The notes: generated by a model not told the origin, from the letters alone. Positions 31,082 through 41,040 are shown, counted from the first letter of the stretch. The stretch: DNA of 64,000 nt from Methylobacterium persicinum (GCF_022179525.1 NZ_BPQX01000011.1:272711-336710), one strand, 5' to 3'. Program-made: numbers and translations.

Positions 31082-32347
31082 ATGCACGTCGTGATCCTTG
31101 CCGAATTCGCGACCGCTAGCGGCGGGGCAGAGAAAGTCGCCCTGGAATCGGCCCGGGGCCTCGCGGAGGCCGGGGTGCAGGTCACCTATATCCAGGCCAT
31201 TGCGGGGAAAGCCGATCCCTTCCTCAACCATGCGGGGATCACGCGGATTGAACTGGCGCTACCGGATATCTGGTCCCTCGGCCCCGTGCGGGGGGCCGTC
31301 GCAGGGCTATGGCACCGGACGGCGGCGCGGCGCCTCGCCGCCGCCCTCGTCGGGCTGCCCGCCGGCATCACCTGCCTGCACCTGCACCAGTGGACCCGGA
31401 CCTTCTCGCCCGCGATCATGCCGGTTCTGTTCGGCCACGGCGCCCCCGTGGTGGCGACCCTGCACGACTACTTCCTGGCCTGCCCGAACGGCGTCTACTA
31501 CCGCTTCGACCGGGGCGAGCCCTGCGGCCTGCGGCCGATGTCGGGGGCGTGTCTCGCGGCGCCCTGCGACCCGCGAAGCCCTCTGCACAAAGTGGTCCGG
31601 GTTGCCCGCACCGGGCTCCTCGGCCGCGCCCTGGCGGGCAGGCCCCTGCATGTCGTCCATGTGTGCGATGCCAGCCTCGGGCGGATCGGCGGGATGCTCG
31701 GACATCTTCCGCTCACCCATCACCGCATCGACAACCCGGTCCGGCCCATCGTGGGAGAGACGGCCGATCCGGCCCGCGGAGACGCCATCGCCTATGTTGG
31801 GCGCCTCACCCGGGAGAAGGGGGCGGACCTCGTCGCTGCGGCAGCCCGGAAGGCTGGCCTCAAGGCTCTTTTCGTCGGCGCTGGCCCCCTTGAGGACGAA
31901 TTGCGCGCCATGCCCGGCGTCGAGGTGATGGGCTGGCGGACGCCGGAGGAGGTGTGGGCGATTCTCCGCCATAGGGCGAGGGCCCTGGCGGCCCCGTCCC
32001 GCTGGTTTGAGACCGGCCCGTTGACGGTCTATGAGGCCCTCGCCGCCGGCCTTCCGGTGGTGGCGTCGGACCGTTCGGGCGCCGCGGAGAAGGTCCGCCA
32101 CGGGGAGACCGGCTTCGTCGTCCCGCCCGACGCAGAAGCCCTGGTGCCAGCCTTCACAGCCCTCCGGGACGATGGGAGGGCGGCCGCGATGGGACGCGCC
32201 GCTCGGCAACGATGGGCCGAGGCACCCCTTGACCTGTCCGCCCATGCCCGGTGCCTTGTGGCGCTCTATGGCAGCATCGGCGCCGGACATTCTGCTGCAT
32301 CGCACCATACAGAGCCGTTGCCACCTCGTTCAGCCCAGCCTGCCTGA
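31082..32347 (+). CDS. Family 4-type glycosyltransferase B, divergent pair
   Basis: 421 residues, GT-B fold. MHVVILAEFATASGGAEKVALESARGLAEAG opens the acceptor domain, LHLHQWTRTFSPAIM and LHDYFLACPNGVYYRF follow, then a cysteine block (EPCGLRPMSGACLAAPCDPRS). The donor domain has IAYVGRLTREKGADLVAAAARKAG, APSRWFETGPLTVYEALAAGLPVVASD and GETGFVVPPD. The same block order as the divergent neighbour, including four aligned cysteines, marks the two as paralogues. It probably acts on a surface polysaccharide. Nothing nearby names the acceptor. Confidence 0.87.
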   Translation: MHVVILAEFATASGGAEKVALESARGLAEAGVQVTYIQAIAGKADPFLNHAGITRIELALPDIWSLGPVRGAVAGLWHRTAARRLAAALVGLPAGITCLHLHQWTRTFSPAIMPVLFGHGAPVVATLHDYFLACPNGVYYRFDRGEPCGLRPMSGACLAAPCDPRSPLHKVVRVARTGLLGRALAGRPLHVVHVCDASLGRIGGMLGHLPLTHHRIDNPVRPIVGETADPARGDAIAYVGRLTREKGADLVAAAARKAGLKALFVGAGPLEDELRAMPGVEVMGWRTPEEVWAILRHRARALAAPSRWFETGPLTVYEALAAGLPVVASDRSGAAEKVRHGETGFVVPPDAEALVPAFTALRDDGRAAAMGRAARQRWAEAPLDLSAHARCLVALYGSIGAGHSAASHHTEPLPPRSAQPA

Positions 32348-32362
32348 ACCCGGCAACCGGCC

Positions 32363-32620
32363 ATGAGCACGCAAACTGGTGTTTTGTTGCCGGCCAAGCT
32401 TGCATTGGCTTCTCTTGTCTGCGTAATCGCGTCTTGCGTATCGCCCGTCAGAGCAACGAGCTCTATGCTGTCAAATGCGATGGCAGTCTCCGGCAGACGG
32501 ACAGCGCCGTCTTCTACCCGTGGCGCTTGCAATGGCTGGCGGGAGGTGCGCTGGGACGCGCGGAACTGCAGAACAATTCCGTATCCGCGACCAATTGACT
32601 TTTATTGCAGCGCAACATAA
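32363..32620 (+). CDS. Possible small secreted cysteine-containing protein
   Basis: 85 residues. MSTQTGVLLPAKLALASLVCVIASCVSPVRA looks like a signal peptide. The remaining 50 residues contain CNGWREVRWDARNCRTIPYPRPIDFYC, with three regularly spaced cysteines. No clear Shine-Dalgarno is present, and the ORF overlaps the presumed phasin promoter at its 3' end. It could be real, a remnant, or chance in a low-GC patch. Frames on the other strand here are no better. Confidence 0.3.
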   Translation: MSTQTGVLLPAKLALASLVCVIASCVSPVRATSSMLSNAMAVSGRRTAPSSTRGACNGWREVRWDARNCRTIPYPRPIDFYCSAT

Positions 32621-32625
32621 ACCCG
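32597..32625 (+). promoter_or_regulatory. Phasin promoter region with TTGC-N3-GCAA inverted repeat
   Basis: A TTGAC hexamer (about 32595-32600) is followed by TTGCAGCGCAA, an inverted repeat TTGC-AGC-GCAA, then ACATAAAC. PhaR-type regulators are known to bind TGC-rich inverted sites before phasin genes, so this is a candidate PhaR operator. The regulator gene itself is at 57405-57992. Confidence 0.45.
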
Positions 32626-32660
32626 CTGCGTCGAGGGCGGAGCTTGAAGGCGGACGCCCG

Positions 32661-33038
32661 ATGTCGATCTGGTCGGAGACCCCTATGCAGACCCCGAATT
32701 TCGAGATCCCGAACGAGATGCGCGACTTCGCCGAGAAGAGCGTGGATCAGGCGCGCACCGCCGTCGGCAGCATGATGGCGAACGCCATCAAGGCCAGCGA
32801 GCAGATGCAGACCGCCAGCCACACCTTCCAGTCGACGCTCACCGCTGCCGTCTCGAAGGGCTTCGATCACGCGCAGACCAACGCCAGCGCGGCGTTCGAC
32901 TACGCCCAGAAGCTCGTCCGTACCCGGGACCTCCGTGAGGCGCTCGAGGTCCAGTCCGAGTTCGTCCGCAGCCAGTTCGCGACGCTCCAGTCGCAGGCCA
33001 AGGAATTCGGCGCCCTGGCGCAGAACGCCGCCCGCTGA
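32661..33038 (+). CDS. Phasin (PHB granule-associated protein)
   Basis: 125 residues, mostly amphipathic helix. FEIPNEMRDFAEKSVDQARTAVGSMMANAIKASEQMQTA and LVRTRDLREALEVQSEFVRSQFATLQSQAKEFGALAQNAA are textbook phasin segments. Phasins coat polyhydroxybutyrate granules and control their size. ATG 32661 is used; ATG 32685, with CGGAG 8 bp upstream, is an equally good start. A strong hairpin terminator follows. It links to the pha genes near 57-60 kb. Confidence 0.9.
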   Translation: MSIWSETPMQTPNFEIPNEMRDFAEKSVDQARTAVGSMMANAIKASEQMQTASHTFQSTLTAAVSKGFDHAQTNASAAFDYAQKLVRTRDLREALEVQSEFVRSQFATLQSQAKEFGALAQNAAR

Positions 33039-33046
33039 CCGAACCG

Positions 33047-33064
33047 GCCCGCTCCGGCGGGCCT
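33047..33064 (+). terminator. Terminator after phasin
   Basis: GGCCCGC (33047-33053), loop TCCG, GCGGGCC (33058-33064), then TCTCT. A perfect 7-bp stem 9 bp after the stop codon. Confidence 0.75.
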
Positions 33065-33209
33065 CTCTGGTGCGCTCCCGGTGCCGGGGGCGCACCGCCG
33101 CCCGGCCCTGATCCGCTCGACCCGGCCGGCAAGCCGGCCCCAGCCTGCCGGCGCTCCGTGGGGCGACCTCGCCCTTCGCGAGAATCACGAGCGATGGGAT
33201 TTCCCTGCG

Positions 33210-33752
33210 ATGTCCAAGCCGCGTCGACCGAGGAACGCGAAGTCCGCCCACAAGCCCCCCGTGGCGCCACCGGGCGCGGACGCGACCACGACCGCCACCG
33301 GCCCCGGCGATCATCCGGCTTTCAATTCGCTCTCTGCCCACGAGGCGCCCGTTCAAACAGCGGACGCGCTGGATCCCACCGCTATCCCTCCCATCGCGGC
33401 CCTGGCGATGCCCGATGCGGCGCCCGCCATCGCGATGGAAATCGTGATGACCGATGGGCCGCTCCCTGAGGCCCTTCCCGAATCCGTCGGCGACCATCCG
33501 GCGCCCGCGCCGAGCCGGCCGGACATCGCCGCCCCGCCTCATAGTGTCGGACATTTCGGCACGACGGTGATGAACTACGTCATCGGCGAGGGCGAGGCGT
33601 TCGCCGCGCACATGCGCGCCCTGGCCGGCGCGCGCTCGATGGCCGACTTCGTCCGCCTGCAGATCGGCGAGTTTCAGCGCGCCGCCGACGCCACCCTCAC
33701 CTGCTGGGGTATCCTGGCCCTGTCCGCGAGCCGCGCCGCCAGCCCCCGCTGA
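33210..33752 (+). CDS. Second phasin-family protein with a disordered N terminus
   Basis: 180 residues. The first 115 are rich in Pro, Ala, Asp and Thr and look disordered, starting with a basic stretch (MSKPRRPRNAKSAHKPP). The last 60 (FGTTVMNYVIGEGEAFAAHMRALAGARSMADFVRLQIGEFQRAADATLT) match the phasin helix. The start at 33210 is the Met before the basic stretch. Such long-tailed forms may link PHB granules to DNA or other partners, but that is inference. It lies 171 bp after the first phasin, beyond its terminator. Confidence 0.7.
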   Translation: MSKPRRPRNAKSAHKPPVAPPGADATTTATGPGDHPAFNSLSAHEAPVQTADALDPTAIPPIAALAMPDAAPAIAMEIVMTDGPLPEALPESVGDHPAPAPSRPDIAAPPHSVGHFGTTVMNYVIGEGEAFAAHMRALAGARSMADFVRLQIGEFQRAADATLTCWGILALSASRAASPR

Positions 33753-33874
33753 GCCGTGGCCGGCCTGTCGCGTCACCGCAACATCGGCGGCGGGTTCGAC
33801 CCCGCGGCGAAAAGCTTCGGTTAACCATCGTGCTTCTATTGCCTATGCAGGCGCATGGGAGACGACATGGTCCG

Positions 33875-35131
33875 ATGCCTGTCCGCGCACACCTGATCAG
33901 ATCCGCCGCAATCGGCCTCGCCGCGTGTCTGGCGTTCGCCCTGCCCCTGCGTGCCCAGGACGGCGCACGCCCGTCGGCGGTCGCCATCGCGGCCGACCTG
34001 TCGAGCCAGGGATCCCAGAGCAAGCTGACCCTCACCCTGTCGAAGCCGGTGGAGGCCCGCGCCTTCGTCATGGAACGGCCCGACCGGGTAGTGATCGACC
34101 TGCCCGAGGTGAACTTCCAGCTCGATTCGGAGACCGGACGCCGCCGGGACGGCGTGGTGCAGTCCTTCCGCTACGGGCTGTTCGCGCCGGGCCGCTCCCG
34201 CATCGTGATCGATCTCGCCTCGCCCGCCACCATCGGCCGGATCGACACCGTGACCCGGCCCCGCGACGGCGCGGTGCTGATGACGATCCCCCTCACGAAG
34301 GTCGACCGGGAGACGTTCCGCAAGGCCGCCGCCTCCGCCGATCCGAACCCCGCCCCCGCCCACGCCGCCGTGGCGACCCAGGGTGATCCGCGTCCGCTCA
34401 TCGTCATCGATGCCGGGCATGGCGGCACGGACCCCGGGGCCATCGCCTCGACCGGCGTGTTCGAGAAGGACATCGTCTTCGGCTTCGCGCAGGATCTCGC
34501 GGGGAAACTGAACGCCGCAGGCCGCTACCGGGTGCTGATGACCCGGGACCGGGACGTGTTCGTCCCCCTGGGCGAGCGCGTGCACATCGCCCGGGAGGCG
34601 AAGGCCGACCTCTTCATCTCGATCCACGCCGACTCGATCTCATCGGCCCCCCAGGTGCGCGGCGCCACGATCTATACCGGGTCCGAGAAGGCCACCGACA
34701 GCGAATCAGCCAAGCTCGCCGAGCGCGAGAACCGGGCCGACGCCGCCGCCGGAGCCGAGGCCGTCGAGGCGGCTCCGGACATCGCCGACATCCTGCAGGA
34801 GCTGACCCTGCGGGAGACCCGCGGCTTCTCGTCGGGCTTCGCGCGGCACCTCATGGGGCAACTCGCCCCGGTGATGGAGATGAGCACGAAGCCCCACCGG
34901 GAAGCGCGTTTCGTGGTCCTGCGCTCGCCCGATGTGCCGAGCGTGCTCGTCGAACTCGGCTATCTGTCGAGCAAGCGTGACTTGGAGAAGCTTCAGGATC
35001 CGGAATGGCGCGCCGGCGTGACCGGCTCGATGGCAAAAGCCGTCGATCAGTTCTTTGCAACTCGCACGAGTATCTCGAAGCCGGGCGCGGGGATGCGCCG
35101 GTCGGCGGCCATCGCCCCAGTTTCACCATAG
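33875..35131 (+). CDS. amiC: N-acetylmuramoyl-L-alanine amidase (AmiC-type)
   Basis: 418 residues. A signal peptide (MPVRAHLIRSAAIGLAACLAFALPLRA) leads to an AMIN domain (residues about 35-140, VVIDLPEVNFQLD) and an amidase_3 zinc domain. The latter has LIVIDAGHGGTDPGAI (first Zn His), a Glu in the FEKDIVFGF region, LFISIHADS (second His) and VLVELGYLSSKRD with the catalytic Glu. It cleaves septal peptidoglycan for daughter-cell separation. The start at 33875 is preferred for its signal peptide and a GGGAGA 12 bp before; in-frame starts exist at 33830 (GTG) and 33845. PBP1A follows after 143 bp. Confidence 0.94.
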   Translation: MPVRAHLIRSAAIGLAACLAFALPLRAQDGARPSAVAIAADLSSQGSQSKLTLTLSKPVEARAFVMERPDRVVIDLPEVNFQLDSETGRRRDGVVQSFRYGLFAPGRSRIVIDLASPATIGRIDTVTRPRDGAVLMTIPLTKVDRETFRKAAASADPNPAPAHAAVATQGDPRPLIVIDAGHGGTDPGAIASTGVFEKDIVFGFAQDLAGKLNAAGRYRVLMTRDRDVFVPLGERVHIAREAKADLFISIHADSISSAPQVRGATIYTGSEKATDSESAKLAERENRADAAAGAEAVEAAPDIADILQELTLRETRGFSSGFARHLMGQLAPVMEMSTKPHREARFVVLRSPDVPSVLVELGYLSSKRDLEKLQDPEWRAGVTGSMAKAVDQFFATRTSISKPGAGMRRSAAIAPVSP

Positions 35132-35274
35132 ATCCGGTGTGGATACGGGGCCTTCGGATGCCCGGCCCACGAGGTTGCAAAGCGGCTCCTCGTGTTGCTC
35201 CCCAGGGCAGCGTCCGGGAGACGAATGCGCTGAGATCGGGCGCGGTTCCGGGCTAGCGACGAGCGGAAAACCGG

Positions 35275-37695
35275 ATGCGTCTGATCCTTCGTTTCTTCGG
35301 GATTCTGTTCAGCGCCGGCGCGGTGCTGTTCTGCGTCGGCGCCGTTTTCGCTGGCTACTTCTACTGGAAGTACAGCCAGGACCTGCCGGATCACGCCCAG
35401 CTTGCCAACTACGAACCTCCGGTGATGACCCGTGTCCACGCTGCGGACGGGTCCCTGCTGGCCGAATATGCCCGCGAGCGTCGGCTCTACCTGCCGATCC
35501 AGGCGATGCCGAAGATCGTCGTCGCGGCGTTCCTCTCGGCCGAAGACAAGAACTTCTACAAGCACGGCGGCATCGACCCCGAGGGGATCGTGCGCGCCTT
35601 CCTGACGAACGCCAAGTCGGGCAAGCGGCAGGGTGCCTCGACCATCACCCAGCAGGTGGCCAAGAACTTCCTGCTCTCCTCGGAGCAGACCTACGACCGC
35701 AAGATCAAGGAGGCGCTGCTCGCGCTTCGCATCGAGGCTGCCTACTCCAAGGACAAGATCCTCGAGCTCTACCTCAACGAGATCTTCCTCGGCACCATCG
35801 TCCCGGGCAGGAACCTGCACGGCGTGGCGGCAGCGGCGCTCGATTATTTCGGCAAGTCCGTCCACGAACTGACAATCAATGAGGCGGCCTACCTTGCCGC
35901 CCTGCCCAAGGGGCCGAACAACTATCACCCCTATCGCAAGACCCAGGCGGCGCTGGACCGGCGAAACGAGATCATCCGCCTGATGCGGGAGAACGGCTAC
36001 ATCACCCGCGAGGAGGAGGAGAACGCCAAGAAGCAGCCGCTCGGCGTGAACCCCCGCGTCGCCTTCCCGAACGGCAGCATCGCCAATTACTTCACCGAGG
36101 AGGTCCGCCGCGAGATCTCCGAGCGCTACGGCGAGAAGAAGCTCTACGAGGGCGGCCTCTCCGTGCGCACCACCCTCGATCCGAAGATGCAGGCCTGGGC
36201 ACGCAAAGCCCTGGTCGATGGCCTCGTCCGCTACGATCAGGCCCATGGCTGGCACGGGCCCGTCACCCATGTCGACCTCGCCGGGCGCGACTGGGGTCAG
36301 GCCTCCTCCGAGGTGCCGGCGCTGGGCGACGTGGCCCCCTGGCGGCTCGCCGTGGTGCTCGGCTCGGGCGCGGGCGGCATCCAGGTCGGCCTCCAGCCCC
36401 GACGCGAGGCCTCGGGACAGATCTCCAAGGACCGCGATACCGGCGTGATCACCCCCGATGGCATGCGCTGGGCGGGGCGGCCGAACCTGCGGCCGGGTGA
36501 CATGGTCTATGTCGAGGCGCTCGAGGGCGGACGCGGCCAGTTCCGCCTGCGCCAGCGGCCGGAAGTGTCCGGCGCCATCGTCGCCATGGACCCGAATACC
36601 GGCCGCGTTCATGCGATGGTCGGCGGGTTCTCCTACGACGAATCCGAGTTCAACCGCGCCACCCAGGCGATGCGCCAACCCGGCTCGTCGTTCAAGCCGA
36701 TCGTCTACTCGGCGGCTTTGGACAACGGCTACACGCCCTCGTCCATCGTCCTCGACACCCCGATCACCATCGAGGCCGGGCCCGGCCAGGAGGCGTGGAC
36801 GCCCTCGAACTACGACGGCAAGTCCGGCGGCCCGCACACCCTCCGCTACGGGATCGAGCACTCGAAGAACCTGATGACCGTTCGGCTCGCCAAGGATGTC
36901 GGCATGCCGCTCATCGCCGAGTATGCCCGGCGCTTCGGGGTCTACGACGACCTGTTGCCCGTGTTGCCCATGTCGCTGGGCGCCGGCGAGACCACGGTGA
37001 TGCGCATGGTCACCGCCTATTCCATGCTCGCCAACGGCGGCCGGCGGATCCGTCCGACCCTGATCGACCGCATCCAGGACCGCATCGGCGTGACGATCTA
37101 CCGGCACGACAACCGCAAGTGCATCGGCTGCGATGCGGAGAAGTGGTCCGGCCAGGACGAGCCGAAGCTGGTGGACGATTCCGAGCAGGTCCTCGACCCG
37201 CTCACCGCCTACCAGATGGTCTCGATCATGGAGGGCGTCGTCCAGCGCGGCACCGCCACGATCCTGAAACAGTTGAACAAGCCCCTGGCGGGCAAGACCG
37301 GCACCACCAACGATGCGAAGGATGCGTGGTTCGTGGGCTTCTCGCCGGACCTCGCGGTGGGGATCTATGTCGGCTTCGACAAGCCGCGCTCCCTCGGCGA
37401 CCGGGCGACGGGTGGCGGCCTCGCGGCGCCCATCGCCCTCGATTTCCTGAAGCAGGCCCTGAAGGACAAGCCGCCGACGCCGTTCCGGGTGCCGCCGGGG
37501 ATCAAGCTGATCCGGGTCAACCTCGCCTCCGGCACTCGCGCCGGATCGGGCGAAGGCGCGGGCACCATCCTCGAGGCCTTCAAGCCAGGCACCGCGCCGC
37601 CGGACTCGTACGTGCCGCCGGCCGGGAGCCCCCCGCCCGCCACCGCAGCGGCCCCTGCCGACGTGGACGCAGCCCAGGCCGGCGGGGTGTATTGA
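35275..37695 (+). CDS. mrcA: Penicillin-binding protein 1A, bifunctional
   Basis: 806 residues, class A PBP. It has one N-terminal membrane helix (LILRFFGILFSAGAVLFCVGAVFAGYFYW), then a glycosyltransferase-51 domain with SAEDKNFYKHGGIDPEG, QGASTITQQVAKNFLLS and LYLNEIFLG. An OB-like linker follows, then the transpeptidase: the serine motif SSFKP at about residue 472, HSKN near 531 and KTGTTN near 674. The C terminus is Pro/Ala-rich. It polymerises and crosslinks peptidoglycan. It lies downstream of amiC, as in many Alphaproteobacteria. Confidence 0.96.
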   Translation: MRLILRFFGILFSAGAVLFCVGAVFAGYFYWKYSQDLPDHAQLANYEPPVMTRVHAADGSLLAEYARERRLYLPIQAMPKIVVAAFLSAEDKNFYKHGGIDPEGIVRAFLTNAKSGKRQGASTITQQVAKNFLLSSEQTYDRKIKEALLALRIEAAYSKDKILELYLNEIFLGTIVPGRNLHGVAAAALDYFGKSVHELTINEAAYLAALPKGPNNYHPYRKTQAALDRRNEIIRLMRENGYITREEEENAKKQPLGVNPRVAFPNGSIANYFTEEVRREISERYGEKKLYEGGLSVRTTLDPKMQAWARKALVDGLVRYDQAHGWHGPVTHVDLAGRDWGQASSEVPALGDVAPWRLAVVLGSGAGGIQVGLQPRREASGQISKDRDTGVITPDGMRWAGRPNLRPGDMVYVEALEGGRGQFRLRQRPEVSGAIVAMDPNTGRVHAMVGGFSYDESEFNRATQAMRQPGSSFKPIVYSAALDNGYTPSSIVLDTPITIEAGPGQEAWTPSNYDGKSGGPHTLRYGIEHSKNLMTVRLAKDVGMPLIAEYARRFGVYDDLLPVLPMSLGAGETTVMRMVTAYSMLANGGRRIRPTLIDRIQDRIGVTIYRHDNRKCIGCDAEKWSGQDEPKLVDDSEQVLDPLTAYQMVSIMEGVVQRGTATILKQLNKPLAGKTGTTNDAKDAWFVGFSPDLAVGIYVGFDKPRSLGDRATGGGLAAPIALDFLKQALKDKPPTPFRVPPGIKLIRVNLASGTRAGSGEGAGTILEAFKPGTAPPDSYVPPAGSPPPATAAAPADVDAAQAGGVY

Positions 37696-37770
37696 GGCGC
37701 TCACCCCGTCGGAGCGCTTGGAGCAACGCTGCTCTGTAAAGCGGGACATCAGCGAACGTCGTGCCGCTGA

Positions 37771-37798
37771 ATTGCTTCGCTCCGCTCGCAATGACGGG
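37771..37798. repeat. Half element of the ~94-bp extragenic palindrome family
   Basis: ATTGCTTCGCTCCGCTCGCA followed by ATGACGG is the right arm of the family. To the left only scattered matches (CCGTCGGAGCG near 37706) remain, so this copy is degraded. It lies between convergent mrcA and gcdH. Confidence 0.65.
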
Positions 37799-37820
37799 GG
37801 ACGTCCGCGAAGACGGTCGA

Positions 37821-37864
37821 GGGCAGGCGCTTCTTTCCGGTCCCCCCGGACAAAGCGCCTGCCC
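37821..37864. terminator. Bidirectional terminator between mrcA and gcdH
   Basis: The outer arms GGGCAGGCGCTT (37821-37832) and AAGCGCCTGCCC (37853-37864) form a perfect 12-bp stem. It encloses a second hairpin, TCCGG-TCCCC-CCGGA (37836-37850). The right arm ends 6 bp before the gcdH stop, and the two genes converge, so it probably serves both. Confidence 0.8.
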
Positions 37865-37870
37865 GGCGCC

Positions 37871-39100
<1,230 letters not shown>

Positions 39101-39271
39101 GGGATCCTCGCTACCGGCGCGGGTCTCGTGGCCCGCTCTCATGGGCGAGAACCTAACCGCACGGTGGCATCCGGCCAATGCGGAGAGTGACGGGACGCGG
39201 GCACCGTCAGCCGTTCCATCACCCCGGACCTGTCGATCCGGGGCATGAACCGTGGTCGCAGCTTAGCGACG

Positions 39272-39736
39272 TCAGTCGTTCTTGAGGACCTTGATCGGGT
39301 CCGTGCGCTGGCTCGCGCTCGGCTCCTTGGTGAGGCTCTGCGCGTTCTCACGCTCCACCCGGCTGGCCTTCGGGGTTGCGTTGCCGCCCACAGCCGTGCC
39401 GCCGTTTTCGTTTCCGCTCGGCACCGCGCCGGACGCAAGTTCGAGGCAGGTGACCATCTCCACGTAGGACGGATACCCACCGGCCTTGAACTGCGCCTCG
39501 CACTGATGCTTGGCCGATTCGGGGTACTGGCTCCAATTCTTCTCGGCCTGACGCTTGGCATCCTTCTCCGAATGGAGGCAGCCGTCGTAGCTCGCCTGAT
39601 CGCTGACGCTGGAATCGGCGACCTGGGCCGACCGGCAGGTCTTCTCGACATCGAGGTTAGGCACCGTATCGGCGAGCGCCTGCCCGGCGACGAGCCCGAA
39701 CAGGATGGCGGCGGTGCCGGTGAGAAGCGGTCTCAT
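39272..39736 (-). CDS. Exported hypothetical protein with four cysteines
   Basis: 154 residues with signal peptide MRPLLTGTAAILFGLVAGQALA. The mature part has Cys in EKTCRSAQ, YDGCLHSE, KHQCEAQF and VTCLELAS, probably two disulfides, in a helical context (SEKDAKRQAEKNWSQYPESAKHQCEAQ is a fragment of the pattern). A polar, low-complexity tail follows. The start at 39736 opens the signal peptide. Similar proteins are common in Methylobacterium; no function is known. It lies 171 bp upstream of gcdH on the same strand. Confidence 0.75.
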   Translation of the reverse strand: MRPLLTGTAAILFGLVAGQALADTVPNLDVEKTCRSAQVADSSVSDQASYDGCLHSEKDAKRQAEKNWSQYPESAKHQCEAQFKAGGYPSYVEMVTCLELASGAVPSGNENGGTAVGGNATPKASRVERENAQSLTKEPSASQRTDPIKVLKND

Positions 39737-39834
39737 GGGATGGGTCTCGCTGGTGAGAGGATCGCTCCCCTCGCGGGGATTTGGGCGACAACGCGCCAGC
39801 CTCCCTTTCGGCACCAGCGAAACCGGGTCGCGGC

Positions 39835-41040
39835 TCAGTCCCCGTGCGCGCCCCGCAGGGCGGCGTCGAGATCCCGGTAGAGATCGACCGGGTCTTCGAT
39901 CCCGGTGGAGAGCCGCAGGAGGTCCGGCGGGCAGGGACTGTCCGGCCCCTCGACGGAGGCGCGGTGCTCGATCAGGCTTTCGACCCCACCCAGGGACGTC
40001 GCCCGTTTCCATAACCTGACCCGGGCGGCGGTACCGATCGCCGCCGCCTCGCCCCCGGCCACGCGGATGGACAGCATGAAGCCGAATCCGTCGCGCATCT
40101 GGCGGGCGGCGACGGCGTACCCGGGATCATCGTCGAGGCCGGGATAAAGGATGCGGGCCACATGCGGATGCCCGCGCAGGGCCAGGGCGAGCCGCATGGC
40201 CCCAGCCGACTGGGCCGCTGCCCGGAGATGGAAGGTGCGCAGGGAGCGCATCAAGAGATAGGCCTCGAATGGCCCAAGGATGCCGCCGCTCCCGGCCCGG
40301 ATGCCAGCGATCCGCTCCCAGAAGCCGTCGGCCTTCGCCGCGGCGAGGACGCCGGCCACCACGTCGGAATGGCCGTTGAGGATCTTCGTGGCCGAATGCA
40401 TCACGATGTCGGCGCCGAGGTCCAGGGGCCGGGTGTGGAAGGGCGAAGCGGCGGTGGAGTCGACCGCGAGCCGCGCGCCGGCCGACCGGGCGATCTCTGC
40501 CGCGGCGGCGATGTCGGTCACCGTCCAGAGGGGGTTGCCGGGCGTCTCGATCCAGACGAGCTTCGTCTGACCGGGGCGGATCGCCGCCCTCAGGGCATCG
40601 AGGTCGTCGGTGGCGACGAAGTCCACCGTGATGCCACGGCGGGGCATCTCCGTGCGCAGCCAGCGCTTGAGCGCCCAATACATCACCGTGCCGGCGACCA
40701 CGTGGTCGCCCGGCTCCAGGGCGCCGAACACCGCCGTCGCCGCCGCCATCCCGGAGCCGAAGAGCATCGCGCCGGCCTGCGCACCCTCCAGCATGGCGAT
40801 CACCGCCTCAGCCTCGCGAACGGTGGCGTTGTCGGGACGGGCATAGGAATAGCCGGAACTGTAGCCGTTATCCGGGTCGCGGATGAAGGTGGTGGCCACG
40901 TGCAACGGCATCACGACGGCGCGGGTCACCGGGTCGATCCGCCCCATCGCCTGCGCGGCGAGGCTGCGGCACGAGAAATCCACCGGAGAAATGTCGTCCT
41001 GCATGCCGTCTCGCCCATCCGGTGCGTTAGTCCGTGACAT
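39835..41040 (-). CDS. PLP-dependent Cys/Met metabolism family (trans-sulfuration) enzyme
   Basis: 401 residues, fold-type I PLP enzyme of the cystathionine gamma-synthase / beta-lyase / methionine gamma-lyase family. Visible blocks are PLHVATTFIRDPDNGYSSGYSYARPDNATVREAE, LFGSGMAAATAVF, VWIETPGNPLW, LAVDSTAASPF and the PLP-Lys in HSATKILNGHSDV. SLGGVESLIEHRAS and LLRLSTGIEDPVDLYRDL close the fold. Which reaction it runs cannot be told. ATG 41040 and ATG 41004 are both possible. The upstream start lies very close to the divergent tspO gene. Confidence 0.88.
   Translation of the reverse strand: MSRTNAPDGRDGMQDDISPVDFSCRSLAAQAMGRIDPVTRAVVMPLHVATTFIRDPDNGYSSGYSYARPDNATVREAEAVIAMLEGAQAGAMLFGSGMAAATAVFGALEPGDHVVAGTVMYWALKRWLRTEMPRRGITVDFVATDDLDALRAAIRPGQTKLVWIETPGNPLWTVTDIAAAAEIARSAGARLAVDSTAASPFHTRPLDLGADIVMHSATKILNGHSDVVAGVLAAAKADGFWERIAGIRAGSGGILGPFEAYLLMRSLRTFHLRAAAQSAGAMRLALALRGHPHVARILYPGLDDDPGYAVAARQMRDGFGFMLSIRVAGGEAAAIGTAARVRLWKRATSLGGVESLIEHRASVEGPDSPCPPDLLRLSTGIEDPVDLYRDLDAALRGAHGD

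Larger units (their letters stand above)
32348..32660. other. Lower-GC patch between glycosyltransferase B and phasin
   Basis: This stretch of 313 bp is visibly less GC-rich (about 55% in 32401-32460, against about 70% around it). It holds one weak small ORF on the plus strand and the phasin promoter at its right end. Confidence 0.6.

Noticed and set aside
29707-32347. CRISPR-like or mobile context for the divergent pair
   Set aside because: No direct repeats, spacers, transposase or flanking target duplications are present; duplication of an ancestral gene explains the pair.
39741-39834. Riboswitch or attenuator near the PLP enzyme
   Set aside because: The PLP gene is transcribed away from this gap, and its 5' end abuts the divergent tspO gene, leaving no room for a leader riboswitch.
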